A stretch of DNA of 64,000 nucleotides from Streptomyces liangshanensis (GTDB lineage: Bacteria > Actinomycetota > Actinomycetes > Streptomycetales > Streptomycetaceae), in contig NZ_CP050177.1 in the NCBI RefSeq assembly GCF_011694815.1, forward strand, positions 62,001 to 126,000, in the 5' to 3' direction. Below the pieces are notes generated by a model. That model did not search any database. It was not told the DNA's origin and saw only the letters and a program-made list of their open reading frames with translations. Position numbers and translations under genes: made by a program. Within the stretch, counting starts at the first letter, position 1. Each line of letters starts with the position of its first letter. This document shows, piece by piece, positions 27,587 to 35,558 of the stretch.

Positions 27587-29193
27587 GCAGGGGCAAGAAC
27601 GGCCGTGCGGGAAGGCTGACCGGCCGGGTCCGCGCCGCGGTCGGCACCGCGGTCGACGCGGTGGCGGAGGTGACGGCCGGAGTGGTGAACCCGGCGGACA
27701 CACACACCGGACCAAACACGAGCACCGCACCGGACACCGACGCCGGACCGGGCGCGGAAGCCGCACCGGGCACGGACGCCGACGCGAGAGCCGGCGCGGG
27801 CGCGGGCGGGGAGATGGCGGCGGGACCGGTGGCCGGCGTCACGCCCCGCGGGCTCGCCCCCGCCGACTCGTACCTGCCCACGCACGGCAACACGGGTTAC
27901 GGCGTAGAGCGTTACGACCTGGAGTTGACGTACCGCCCCTCCACCGGCCGCCTCTCGGGCCGGGCCACGCTGTCGGCCGTCGCGGACCCGGTCCTGCCGG
28001 GCGGCGCGCTCACCTCGTTCAGCCTGGACCTGCGCCCGTTCCGGGTGGACGGGGTGCTGGTGAACGGCGAGCGCGTGACCCGCTACACGCACCGGGCCGA
28101 CAAGCTGCGGATCCGGCCGACGCGGCCACCGGCCGCCGGGGAGCCGTTCACCGTCGAGGTGCGCTACACCGGCATCCCCCGGCCGGTGAAGACCCGGGAC
28201 TGGGGCGACCTGGGCTGGGAGCAGCTGGAGGACGGCGCGCTGGTCGCGGGCCAGCCGATCGGGGCGCCTTCCTGGTTCCCGTGCAACGACCGGCCCACCG
28301 ACAAGGCCGCGTACCGGATCACGGTGACCGCGCCCTCGCCGTACACGGTGGTGGCGAACGGGACGCTGGAGTCGCGCACGATCGGCGCGTCCACGACGAC
28401 GTGGGTGTACGACCAGCCGGAGCCGATGTCGACGTACCTCGCCACGGTCCAGACCGGGTTGTACGAACTGGTCGAGCTGGTCGATCCCGGGACGCGTCCC
28501 GTACCGCAGTGGGCGGCCGTACCGCCCGGGTTGCAGGCGCGGTTCGACCACGACTTCGCGCGGCAGCCGCAGATGATGGCCGCGTTCCAGGACCTGTTCG
28601 GGCCGTATCCGTTCGGTGAGTACGCGGTGGTCCTCGTGGACGAGGAGCTGGAGGTCCCGGTGGAGGCGCAGACGCTCTCCATCTTCGGCGCCAACCACGT
28701 CGACGGGCGGCGCGGCTGCGAGCGGCTGATCGCGCACGAGTTGGCGCACCAGTGGTTCGGGAACAGCCTGAGCGTCGGCGACTGGCGGCACATCTGGCTG
28801 AACGAGGGCTTCGCCAAGTACGCCGAGTGGCTGTGGTCCGAGGTCTCGGGCGGAGTCTCCGCGGCGGTGACCGCCGAACGGACCCGGGCGCGGATGGCCC
28901 GGCTGCCGCAGGACCTGCGGGTCGCGGACCCGGGCGTACGGCGGATGTTCGACGACCAGGTCTACCAGCGGGGGGCGTTGACGCTGCACGCGCTGCGTAC
29001 GGTGCTCGGTGACGGCGGGTTCTTCTCGCTGCTGCGGGAGTGGACGGCCCTGCACCGGCACGGCACGGTCACGACCGAAGACTTCACCGCGCTGGCCCAG
29101 CGGCACAGCGCCCACCCGCTCGACGAGCTGTTCGCGGCGTGGCTGTACTCCCCCAGGGTGCCGGACCTCCCCCGGCCCCGGACCGCGGGCTGA
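27583..29193 (+). CDS. M1-family zinc aminopeptidase
   Basis: Metallopeptidase of 536 residues. The catalytic signature HELAHQWFG with a second zinc ligand in WLNEGFAKYAEW (HEXXH-x18-E) starts near residue 385. The N-terminal beta domain (about 90-270) includes GYGVERYDLELTYRP and SWFPCNDRPTDKAAY. The exopeptidase motif GAMEN is degenerate (VPVEA, Glu kept). The first 85 residues are low-complexity Thr/Ala/Asp/Gly-rich; there is no signal peptide, so it is probably cytoplasmic or carried with a partner. The GTG start overlaps the NRPS stop (GTGA), so it is translationally coupled to the synthetase and likely trims or turns over its product or acts on the same amino acid pool. A strong hairpin follows. 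Confidence 0.93.
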   Translation: MSRGKNGRAGRLTGRVRAAVGTAVDAVAEVTAGVVNPADTHTGPNTSTAPDTDAGPGAEAAPGTDADARAGAGAGGEMAAGPVAGVTPRGLAPADSYLPTHGNTGYGVERYDLELTYRPSTGRLSGRATLSAVADPVLPGGALTSFSLDLRPFRVDGVLVNGERVTRYTHRADKLRIRPTRPPAAGEPFTVEVRYTGIPRPVKTRDWGDLGWEQLEDGALVAGQPIGAPSWFPCNDRPTDKAAYRITVTAPSPYTVVANGTLESRTIGASTTTWVYDQPEPMSTYLATVQTGLYELVELVDPGTRPVPQWAAVPPGLQARFDHDFARQPQMMAAFQDLFGPYPFGEYAVVLVDEELEVPVEAQTLSIFGANHVDGRRGCERLIAHELAHQWFGNSLSVGDWRHIWLNEGFAKYAEWLWSEVSGGVSAAVTAERTRARMARLPQDLRVADPGVRRMFDDQVYQRGALTLHALRTVLGDGGFFSLLREWTALHRHGTVTTEDFTALAQRHSAHPLDELFAAWLYSPRVPDLPRPRTAG

Positions 29194-29200
29194 GCGCAAA

Positions 29201-29227
29201 GGGCGGCGTCCTCCGCGGACGCCGCCC
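29201..29227. terminator. Bidirectional hairpin terminator between M1 peptidase and RNase HI genes
   Basis: GGGCGGCGTCC and GGACGCCGCCC form a perfect 11-base stem with a five-base loop, eight bases after the peptidase stop and 25 bases before the end of the convergent RNase HI gene. Confidence 0.8.
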
Positions 29228-29251
29228 TCCCGTCCCTGTCCGCGAGGTGCC

Positions 29252-29977
29252 CTACTCCGCCGCTGCCGTACGGCAGGCGGGGTGGCCCCACCCTTCGGCG
29301 TTCTTGGCGATGGGCTCACCGGCGGCGTACGCCTGGCCGCACCGGCAGCGGCCCGGGAACTTGGCGTTGAGGGTCCGCGTGGACGCGGAGGCGGTCCTCG
29401 TGCCGGCCGCTGTCCTCGTAGGCGTACCCGCCTTCGTCTTCGTACCGCCCGAGGAGCGCCCCTTGCCGCCGGACCGCACGGTGTCCGGCGCGGCGGGCGG
29501 CTCCGGGGAGCCGTACGCGCTGCCCGCCGTCTCCTGGACGATGGCGGCCCTGCTCGCGGCCCGGTCGGCGAAGTCGTTGAGCCGGTCGCCGTCCACCTGG
29601 TGGGCGGGTACGTAACGGAACTCCACGGAACGCCCCGTGAGCAGCTCGTCGATGCGCACGACCAGGTCCTTGTTGGCGACGGGGCTGCCCGACGACGTGC
29701 GCCAGCCCTTGCGCTTCCAGCCCGGCAGCCAGGTCGTGACCGCCTTCATCGCGTACTGGGAGTCCATCCGGATCTCCATCGGTACGTCCGGGTCGACGGC
29801 GGCCAGGAGCCGTTCCAGGGCGGTCAGTTCCGCGACGTTGTTGGTGGCGGTGCCCAGCGCCCCCGCCTCCCAGCGGTCGGGCAGCTCCGCCCCGTCGGCG
29901 ATGACCCAGGCCCAGCCGGCGGGCCCCGGATTTCCCTTCGACGCCCCGTCACACGCGGCGATCACACGTTCAGCCAT
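29252..29977 (-). CDS. rnhA: Ribonuclease HI with C-terminal cysteine/histidine tail
   Basis: Enzyme of 241 residues that cuts the RNA strand of RNA-DNA hybrids. The catalytic acids are all visible: Asp in ACDGASKGNPGPAGWAWV near 10, Glu in NVAELTAL, Asp in RMDSQYAMKAV, and Asp in LNDFADRAA near 135. The handle region has WLPGWKRKGWRTSSG. Beyond residue 150 comes a Thr/Ser/Lys/Gly-rich linker of about 50 residues and a short tail with CRCGQAY and GWGHPAC, four possible zinc ligands, a layout I associate with actinomycete RNase HI proteins. The ATG at 29977 gives the canonical MAERVIAACDG start. Confidence 0.92.
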   Translation of the reverse strand: MAERVIAACDGASKGNPGPAGWAWVIADGAELPDRWEAGALGTATNNVAELTALERLLAAVDPDVPMEIRMDSQYAMKAVTTWLPGWKRKGWRTSSGSPVANKDLVVRIDELLTGRSVEFRYVPAHQVDGDRLNDFADRAASRAAIVQETAGSAYGSPEPPAAPDTVRSGGKGRSSGGTKTKAGTPTRTAAGTRTASASTRTLNAKFPGRCRCGQAYAAGEPIAKNAEGWGHPACRTAAAE

Positions 29978-30113
29978 GCGCCCGATCATGCCAGTGCGGC
30001 AGCCCGCCGAGGACCCCGGCCCGCACGCGGGCCCGGGGGGCACAGGCACGGGCATGGGCGCGGGCCGGAAAACCCGGTGCCCCGGGTTCGCGCGGGCTGC
30101 CAGGCTCCCGCGC

Positions 30114-30638
30114 ATGACCACATACGAAGCACTCCTCCTCGGCGGCCGCTCGGGCGTCGGGAAGTCCACGGTGGCGTGGGAGGTGTCCGAGCTCCTCCAA
30201 CGGGCCGGGGTCGCGCACTGCCTGCTGGAGGGCGACTACCTGGGCCAGGTGCATCCCGCCCCCGCCGACGACCCGCGCCGCTCGGCGATCACCGAGCGCA
30301 ATCTGAGCGCGGTCTGGGCGAACTTCGCGGCGCTCGGGCACCGCAGGCTCGTCTACAGCAACACGGTGAGCGTGCTGGAGAGCGACATGTTCCGCCGGGC
30401 CCTCGGGGGCGACGAGGCCCGGATCATTCGGGTCCTGCTCACGGCCGGGGACGCGACCGCCGGTGAGCGGCTCGCGCGGCGCGAGACCGGGTCCCAGCTG
30501 GCCGTCCACGTCGAGCGCAGCGGTCTGGCGGCGCGGCGGCTGGAGCGGGAGGCGCCGCCGGGCACGGTCCGGGTGGACACGGACGGCAGGTCGGTCGCGG
30601 AGGTGGCGCGCGAGGTGGTGGCGGCGACCGGCTGGTAG
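30114..30638 (+). CDS. Small P-loop ATP-binding protein (kinase-like)
   Basis: Protein of 174 residues of the adenylate/gluconate kinase-like P-loop group. Walker A is GRSGVGKST near 11, followed by EVSELLQRAGVAHCLLEGDYL, where an acidic residue follows the second strand as in nucleotide and sugar kinases. An ERLARRE segment could be a lid. The end includes VRVDTDGRSVAEVAREVV, the typical last helix. Target unknown. The ATG lies 137 bases from the start of the divergent RNase HI gene. Cytoplasmic. Confidence 0.8.
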   Translation: MTTYEALLLGGRSGVGKSTVAWEVSELLQRAGVAHCLLEGDYLGQVHPAPADDPRRSAITERNLSAVWANFAALGHRRLVYSNTVSVLESDMFRRALGGDEARIIRVLLTAGDATAGERLARRETGSQLAVHVERSGLAARRLEREAPPGTVRVDTDGRSVAEVAREVVAATGW

Positions 30639-30732
30639 GTCGTGTCGTCCTGGCCCGGCGGTCGTTGAACGCCCATGTGATCGTGGTGAGCGGCCTCGCA
30701 CCGGCCAGGACCGGCGTGCCCGGTGTTCCGTC

Positions 30733-31788
30733 GTGACCGCCGAGGGGGGCGGCGCCGGGGAGCCCGTGGTCGTACAACGCCCCGTGCGCGGGGGCCTGTT
30801 GCTCTCGCACGCGCGGACCTGGCGGGTGTACGAGTCCGCCACCTACGGCCTGTTGGGGCTGGCCGGGGCGTACGCGGGCGGGGTCGGTGCGGGCCGTGCG
30901 CCCGGCGCGGGGGCGCTGCTCGGGGTCTGGGGCGTGTGCACGCTGGGCGGCATCGGCGGCGCGTACCTCGGGGACTACCTGGGCCGGGACATCGACGCGG
31001 CGGGCAAGCCGCACCGGCCCATCCCCTCGGGCGCGTTGCGGCCCTCGCACGCCCTGGCCGCGGCCGTGGTCTGCATCGCGACCGCCCTGGTCTGGGCGCT
31101 GCTGCTGGACTGGCGGGCGCCGGTGGTGCTGGCGGGAGCGTTCGGGCTGCACCTCGTGTACCACCGGCGCCTCAAGACCGCGGGCCTGGTCGGGGACGTC
31201 ACGGAGGGCACGGCGACCCTCGCGGGCCTGGTGCTGTTCGGGGCCGCGGCGGTGCACGAGCCGGCCTCCCCCGCGGTGTGGCCGGTGGCGGGGGCGGCGG
31301 CGGTCCACGGCACGCTCTACAACCTGTTCCTGGCCATCGGCGACGCGGAGGGCGACCGCCTGGCGCGCTGCCTGACCCTGCCGGTGCGGCGCGGGTCCCG
31401 GGTGGCGACGACGGTCGCCGCGATGCTGGTGGTGCCCTGGCTCGGGGCGGTCTGGTGGGCCGCGGCGGCGGCCGGTCCGGTGCCGGGGGCGGCCACGGCG
31501 GCCGCGTGGCTCTGTCTGGCCCTGGCGACGGCCTGCGACGGCGTGTCGGTGGCCCGTCTGGTCCGGCAGGCCCGGGCGCCCGGGGGTCCTCCGCGCCGCT
31601 CCGCCCTGTTCGCGGCGGAGTCGAACCTCGCGGCGCGCTCGCTGGCCGCCTGCGCGTATCTGTTCCTCGCCGGGGGCGCGGCCGCCGGCTCGGTCGCGGC
31701 GGTCGCGGTGCTCCTCGTCGTCCTCGCGGCGGGGCGCCATCAGATGACCCGGTACGAACTCGGCGTACCGCCGGCCGGTCCGGGGTAG
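30733..31788 (+). CDS. UbiA-family membrane prenyltransferase
   Basis: Integral membrane protein of 351 residues with eight or nine hydrophobic segments. The first Asp-rich motif region is GDYLGRDIDAAGKPHRPIPSG near 79-99, the classic UbiA signature where Mg-diphosphate binds. The second is shorter, AIGDAEGDR near 200. The enzyme would move a prenyl group from an isoprenoid diphosphate to an acceptor; neither substrate can be read. The closest likeness is to EboC-type UbiA proteins, but no other EBO genes are here. The GTG at 30733 is given; a GTG at 30766 has GGGGAG upstream but with very short spacing. Confidence 0.85.
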   Translation: MTAEGGGAGEPVVVQRPVRGGLLLSHARTWRVYESATYGLLGLAGAYAGGVGAGRAPGAGALLGVWGVCTLGGIGGAYLGDYLGRDIDAAGKPHRPIPSGALRPSHALAAAVVCIATALVWALLLDWRAPVVLAGAFGLHLVYHRRLKTAGLVGDVTEGTATLAGLVLFGAAAVHEPASPAVWPVAGAAAVHGTLYNLFLAIGDAEGDRLARCLTLPVRRGSRVATTVAAMLVVPWLGAVWWAAAAAGPVPGAATAAAWLCLALATACDGVSVARLVRQARAPGGPPRRSALFAAESNLAARSLAACAYLFLAGGAAAGSVAAVAVLLVVLAAGRHQMTRYELGVPPAGPG

Positions 31789-31795
31789 AGTACGC

Positions 31796-31820
31796 AATAC
31801 GATCCGCACCGGGTCGTATT
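31796..31820 (+). promoter_or_regulatory. Palindromic operator upstream of the VOC/TetR genes
   Basis: AATACGA and TCGTATT are perfect inverted seven-base arms. Extended, AATACGATCC and GGGTCGTATT pair with one mismatch around a five-base centre. The site lies 60-85 bases before the VOC gene start, which is followed by a TetR gene in the same unit. It is the AT-richest element nearby and is most simply the TetR autoregulation site. Confidence 0.65.
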
Positions 31821-31879
31821 CAAAAGGAACCGGCCCGCCGTGCGGACGGACGGGCGGGACGAAGACGGGGGACGGTGTC

Positions 31880-32266
31880 ATGCGGGTCAAGGACTTCGAT
31901 CATCTGGTGCTCAACGTGGCGGACGTGGAGCGCGCGCTGGACTTCTACTGCGGGCCCCTCGGCCTGGAGCCCGTGCGGGTGGAGGCGTGGCGGGCGGGCG
32001 AGGTCCCGTTCCCTTCGGTTCGGGTCAGCCCGGTCTCGATCATCGACCTGGTGGCCGGCCCGCGCGCCGGGTCGAACGTGGACCACATCTGCCTCGTCGT
32101 CGACCCGCTGGACTGGCGGGAGGTCATCGACGCGGGCACGTTCGAGGTGCTGGAGGGCCCGGTCGGCCGGTACGGCGCGCGGGGCGACGCCCAGTCGATC
32201 TACGTGGCGGACCCGGACGGCAACACCGTGGAGCTGCGCTGGTATCCGCAGGACGCCGGCCGGTGA
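31880..32266 (+). CDS. VOC-family protein (glyoxalase/dioxygenase fold)
   Basis: Vicinal oxygen chelate protein of 128 residues. It has two beta-alpha-beta-beta-beta units: DFDHLVLNVADVERALDFYC at 5-24, and VDHICLVVDPLDWREVIDAG in the second half. Metal ligands are suggested by His in FDHLVL, His in VDHICL, and Glu in GNTVELRWYP near 120. Function could be glyoxalase-like, resistance or ring-cleavage; not resolvable. The end overlaps the TetR gene start (GTGA), so both are expressed together from the promoter carrying the palindrome. Confidence 0.88.
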   Translation: MRVKDFDHLVLNVADVERALDFYCGPLGLEPVRVEAWRAGEVPFPSVRVSPVSIIDLVAGPRAGSNVDHICLVVDPLDWREVIDAGTFEVLEGPVGRYGARGDAQSIYVADPDGNTVELRWYPQDAGR

Positions 32267-32913
32267 GCCCGGCCGCCGGACGCCCGCGCGACCCGGCGAT
32301 CGACGCGGCGGTGCTGACGGCGGCCCTGGAGGTGCTGCGGGAGCGCGGCTACGCGCGGTTCGCCCTGGAGGCGGTCGCGGCACGGGCCGGCACGACGAAG
32401 GCGTCGATACGGCGGCGGTGGCCGCTGCGGCAGAACCTGGTCGTCGACGCCCTCGCGTCGGTCCTGGTCACGCCGCCCGTCCCGGACAACGGCTGCACCC
32501 GGTGCGATCTCGTCCAGAGCGTGCGGCTGCTCGCCACCGCGCTGGACGAGCGGCTGCCCGGCGGCGTCCTCGCCCCGCTGATCGCGGACTGCGCGGGCGA
32601 CGCCGGACTGCACCGGAGGCTGATCGACGTGCTGGTCGAGCCGACGCGGCACGCCGCGACGGTCGCGGTGCGGCGCGCGGTCGACCGGGGGGATCTGCTT
32701 CCCGACGTCGACCCGGCGCTCCTGGTCGACCTGCTCGCCTCGACGGTCTACCAGCGGGCGCTGTTCGGCGACGCGCCGATCGACCGGGGCACGGCGGGCC
32801 CGCTGGTCGATCTGCTGCTGCGCGGAGTGGCCGTGGACTTCGAGCGCCTGGTCAGGATCAGCCGGCGGACCGACCGCGCGCGGGACGACGGGGACGACGG
32901 CCATGGGCATTGA
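32263..32913 (+). CDS. TetR-family transcriptional regulator
   Basis: Regulator of 216 residues. The N-terminal TetR DNA-binding domain reads AAVLTAALEVLRERGYARFA and VAARAGTTKASIRRRWPLRQ (about 14-60). The C-terminal ligand domain resembles the TetR_C-type with LVDLLASTVYQRALFGDAPI near 163. GTG start overlapping the VOC stop. Being coupled to its probable target gene and lying behind an AATACGA/TCGTATT palindrome, it most likely represses its own operon until a ligand is bound. The ligand is unknown; it may be the VOC substrate or an inhibitor handled by that enzyme. Confidence 0.9.
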   Translation: MSPAAGRPRDPAIDAAVLTAALEVLRERGYARFALEAVAARAGTTKASIRRRWPLRQNLVVDALASVLVTPPVPDNGCTRCDLVQSVRLLATALDERLPGGVLAPLIADCAGDAGLHRRLIDVLVEPTRHAATVAVRRAVDRGDLLPDVDPALLVDLLASTVYQRALFGDAPIDRGTAGPLVDLLLRGVAVDFERLVRISRRTDRARDDGDDGHGH

Positions 32914-33075
32914 GGCGCGTCCGGGCCCCGAGAGGTACGGGCATCGCGGGGTACGGCCCCGAGGAGTACGGCGACGGTGAGCGGCGGATCACCGGGCGTG
33001 ACGTCAAGTCCTCATCCGTACGACATGTGCATGCCACGCGACTGACGGCGGGCCGCCTCCGCCCCCGACTGCAAT

Positions 33076-33102
33076 CTCCCCTGACAACCGCCGTCAGGGG
33101 AG
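33076..33102 (+). promoter_or_regulatory. Hairpin covering the ribosome binding site of phoD
   Basis: CTCCCCTGAC (33076-33085) and GTCAGGGGAG (33093-33102) form a perfect ten-base stem with a seven-base loop. The 3' arm is the purine-rich ribosome binding site itself (AGGGGAGGG, seven bases before the ATG). If formed in the mRNA it would block translation initiation. Confidence 0.6.
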
Positions 33103-33108
33103 GGTCAC

Positions 33109-34755
33109 ATGACACCCGTACACCACCACGCGCCGGGTAGCCACGCACCTGAACTCCGGGCAGCCGCCCGCCATCTCGGCCGCCGCCGGTTCCTGACCGG
33201 CACCGCCGCGGCGGCCGCGCTCGCCTTCGCCGTGAATCTGCCCGCCGCCGGGGTCGCGGGCGCCGCCCCGCTGGACGGCGCGCGGATCACCGAGGACCCC
33301 TTCACGCTGGGCGTCGCCTCCGGGGACCCGCGCCCCGACGGGGTCCTGCTCTGGACGCGGCTCGCGCCCCGGCCGTACGAGCCGGACAGCGGCCTGCCGA
33401 GAACCCGGGTCGCCGTCCGGTGGGAGCTAGCCCACGACGCCCGCTTCACGCGGATCGCCGCGCGCGGACAGGTGGACGCGCACCCCGAGTTCGACCACAG
33501 CGTGCACGTCGACGTGCCCGGCCTGGACTCCGACCGCGTGTACTGGTTCCGCTTCCGCGCCGGTACGTGGATCAGCCCCGTGGGCCGCACCCGCACCGCG
33601 CCCGCGCGGAACGCCGCGATCAGCGAGCTGAGGATCGCCGCCGTCTCCTGCCAGGCGTACCACGACGGCTACTTCACCGCGTACCGGCACCTCGCCGAGG
33701 AGGACCTCGACGTCGTCTTCCACCTCGGCGACTACCTGTACGAGTACGCGGTGACGGCGGCCGGGGGCGCCCGCGGCTACACCGACCGGCGGCTGCCCGC
33801 GCACTTCAACCGGGAGACCGTGACGCTGGAGGACTACCGGCTGCGGTACGGGCTCTACAAGTCGGACCCCGACCTGATGGCCGCGCACGCCGCCCACCCC
33901 TTCGTCGTGACCTGGGACGACCACGAGACGGAGAACAACTACGCGGACGGGACGCCGGAGAACGACGTACCGCCGGAGGAGTTCCTGCTCCGCAGGGCCG
34001 CCGCCTACCGCGCGTACTGGGAGAACCAGCCGCTGCGCGTCCCGCAGCGCCCGCAGGGTCCCGACATGCGGCTCTACCGGCGCCTGCCGTTCGGGCGGCT
34101 CGCGCAGTTCGACGTCCTGGACACCCGGCAGTACCGCTCGGACCAGGCGTACGGCGACGTGGCGCACGTCCCCGGCCCCGAGTCGGAGGACCCGTCGCGC
34201 ACGATGACCGGTGAGACGCAGGAGCGGTGGCTGATCGACGGCTGGCGCACCTCCCGCGCGGTGTGGAACGTCGTACCGCAGCAGGTCAACTTCTCGGCGC
34301 GCAGGCTGGACCTGAACCCGGTCGCCAAGGTCAGCATGGACGCGTGGGACGGCTACCCGGCCTCCCGGGAACGGCTGCTGGCCGGGGCCGACGCGGCCGG
34401 CGTCGCCAACCTCATGGTGCTCACCGGGGACGTCCATGTCGCCTACGCCTACGACATCAAGCGCGACTTCGCCGACCCGGCGTCGAGGACGGTGGGGACG
34501 GAGATCGTGGCCACGTCCGTCTCCAGCGGGAAGGACGGCGCGGACAGGCCGGCGAACTGGGAGACGTACACGCGGGCCAATCCGCACATGAGGTTCTACA
34601 ACGGGCGGCGCGGGTACGCGCTCGTCACGCTGGGCCGGGACGCGGCGCGCGCCGACTTCCGTACGGTGCCGGCGGTCACGACACCCGGCGCGCCGGTCTC
34701 GACCGCCGCCTCGTTCATGACCGAGGCCGGGAACCCGGGCCTCGAACCGGTGTGA
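33109..34755 (+). CDS. phoD: Tat-exported PhoD-type alkaline phosphatase/phosphodiesterase
   Basis: Secreted metallophosphatase of 548 residues. A twin-arginine signal (HLGRRRFLTGTAAAAALAFA) ends near AGAAP at 53. PhoD hallmarks follow: an Ig-like N-domain with FTLGVASGDPRPDGVLLWTR, SCQAYHDGYFTAYRHL, metal ligands in FHLGDYLYEY near 206, VVTWDDHETENNYAD near 268 and LTGDVHVAYAY near 440. Reaction: release of phosphate from phosphomono- and diesters outside the cell, typically with Ca and Fe. In streptomycetes phoD is usually under PhoP phosphate control; I did not find a clear PHO box, but a hairpin masks the ribosome binding site. A strong terminator follows. Confidence 0.94.
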   Translation: MTPVHHHAPGSHAPELRAAARHLGRRRFLTGTAAAAALAFAVNLPAAGVAGAAPLDGARITEDPFTLGVASGDPRPDGVLLWTRLAPRPYEPDSGLPRTRVAVRWELAHDARFTRIAARGQVDAHPEFDHSVHVDVPGLDSDRVYWFRFRAGTWISPVGRTRTAPARNAAISELRIAAVSCQAYHDGYFTAYRHLAEEDLDVVFHLGDYLYEYAVTAAGGARGYTDRRLPAHFNRETVTLEDYRLRYGLYKSDPDLMAAHAAHPFVVTWDDHETENNYADGTPENDVPPEEFLLRRAAAYRAYWENQPLRVPQRPQGPDMRLYRRLPFGRLAQFDVLDTRQYRSDQAYGDVAHVPGPESEDPSRTMTGETQERWLIDGWRTSRAVWNVVPQQVNFSARRLDLNPVAKVSMDAWDGYPASRERLLAGADAAGVANLMVLTGDVHVAYAYDIKRDFADPASRTVGTEIVATSVSSGKDGADRPANWETYTRANPHMRFYNGRRGYALVTLGRDAARADFRTVPAVTTPGAPVSTAASFMTEAGNPGLEPV

Positions 34756-34760
34756 GCGGC

Positions 34761-34810
34761 GGACGCCGGGCCCGTCGCGGGAGCTACGTCCCGGGACGGG
34801 CCCGGCGTCC
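34761..34810. terminator. Long hairpin terminator between phoD and the Asp23 gene
   Basis: GGACGCCGGGCCCGTC (34761-34776) and GACGGGCCCGGCGTCC (34795-34810) form a perfect 16-base stem. The loop can pair further through CGGGA and TCCCG. It starts six bases after the phoD stop and can serve the convergent Asp23 gene as well. Confidence 0.85.
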
Positions 34811-34862
34811 GGCGGTCACGCGGGAATCCCCGGGCCGTCGCACACGCCGTGCGCGACGCGCC

Positions 34863-35300
34863 TCACACCACGCGGGAGTTGTCCGCGTCCTCGTCGTCGT
34901 CGGTTCCCGGGATGTGCACGTCCAGTACGTTCACGTTGGCCTCGACCACTTCGAGCCCGGTCATGCCCTGCACCGCGTCGGAGACGTTGGAGCGGATGTC
35001 ACCGGCGGCCTGCGATATGGGCGTCCCGTACTCGACCACGATCTCCAGGTCGATGGCGGCCTGCTTCTCGCCCACCTCGACCTTGACGCCCCGGGTCGGG
35101 TCCTCGGAACCCGCCACGCGGTCGCGTACCGCGCCGATCGTGCGGGACATGCCTCCACCCATCGCGTACACACCACCCGTGTCACGGGCCGCGATGCCGG
35201 CGATGGTCGACACGACCGAGTCGGCGATGACCGTGTTGCCCTTGACCTCGTGACGTGCTCCGTTGTGCCGCGTGGTCACCGCGGACTGTGTTTCCGCCAT
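34863..35300 (-). CDS. Asp23/Gls24-family envelope stress protein
   Basis: Protein of 145 residues with the Asp23 domain: HEVKGNTVIADSVVSTIAGI near 17-36, TGGVYAMGGG, KQAAIDLEIVVEYGTPISQA and GLEVVEANVNVLDVHIPG, then an acidic tail (TDDDEDADNS). Members sit at the membrane as small peripheral proteins and respond to cell envelope or alkaline stress; the mechanism is not established. The ATG at 35300 has AAGGGAA upstream. It diverges from the SPW-repeat gene, with an AT-rich promoter region between them, consistent with a shared stress-type control. Confidence 0.9.
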   Translation of the reverse strand: MAETQSAVTTRHNGARHEVKGNTVIADSVVSTIAGIAARDTGGVYAMGGGMSRTIGAVRDRVAGSEDPTRGVKVEVGEKQAAIDLEIVVEYGTPISQAAGDIRSNVSDAVQGMTGLEVVEANVNVLDVHIPGTDDDEDADNSRVV

Positions 35301-35558
35301 GAGAGATTCCCTTCTCGCAGAAGCCGATCGCTCGCTCGAACCCCCGTCGTCCCCCTCGCACTCCACTGTGCGCGCCCTCCCCGGAGCACGCCATTCGGAT
35401 GCCGTCCGGCGCCGCTCGCGGGCACGGAGAGCGACCAGTTGACCGCACAGACGGTACAAAACCCCGCTTAACAGACTTTTTACCTTTTGGGGCATTTTGA
35501 TCCATGGAGGAAGGGAACGTCACCTTACGAGCAACACCCACAGCAGAAGGAGTTGGCC

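Noticed and set aside
22787..27766. 1659-residue open frame on the minus strand opposite the NRPS gene
   Set aside because: Arg/Pro/His-rich and without motifs. The plus-strand NRPS motifs are unmistakable.
22826..29193. A complete non-ribosomal peptide biosynthetic cluster
   Set aside because: Only one A-T module without condensation or thioesterase domains and no tailoring, MbtH or resistance genes nearby. I keep the narrower Pls-like call.
30648..30710. TCCTGGCC...GGCCAGGA inverted repeat between the kinase-like and UbiA genes
   Set aside because: Arms are only eight bases and 47 bases apart in a GC-rich gap, so this is likely chance.
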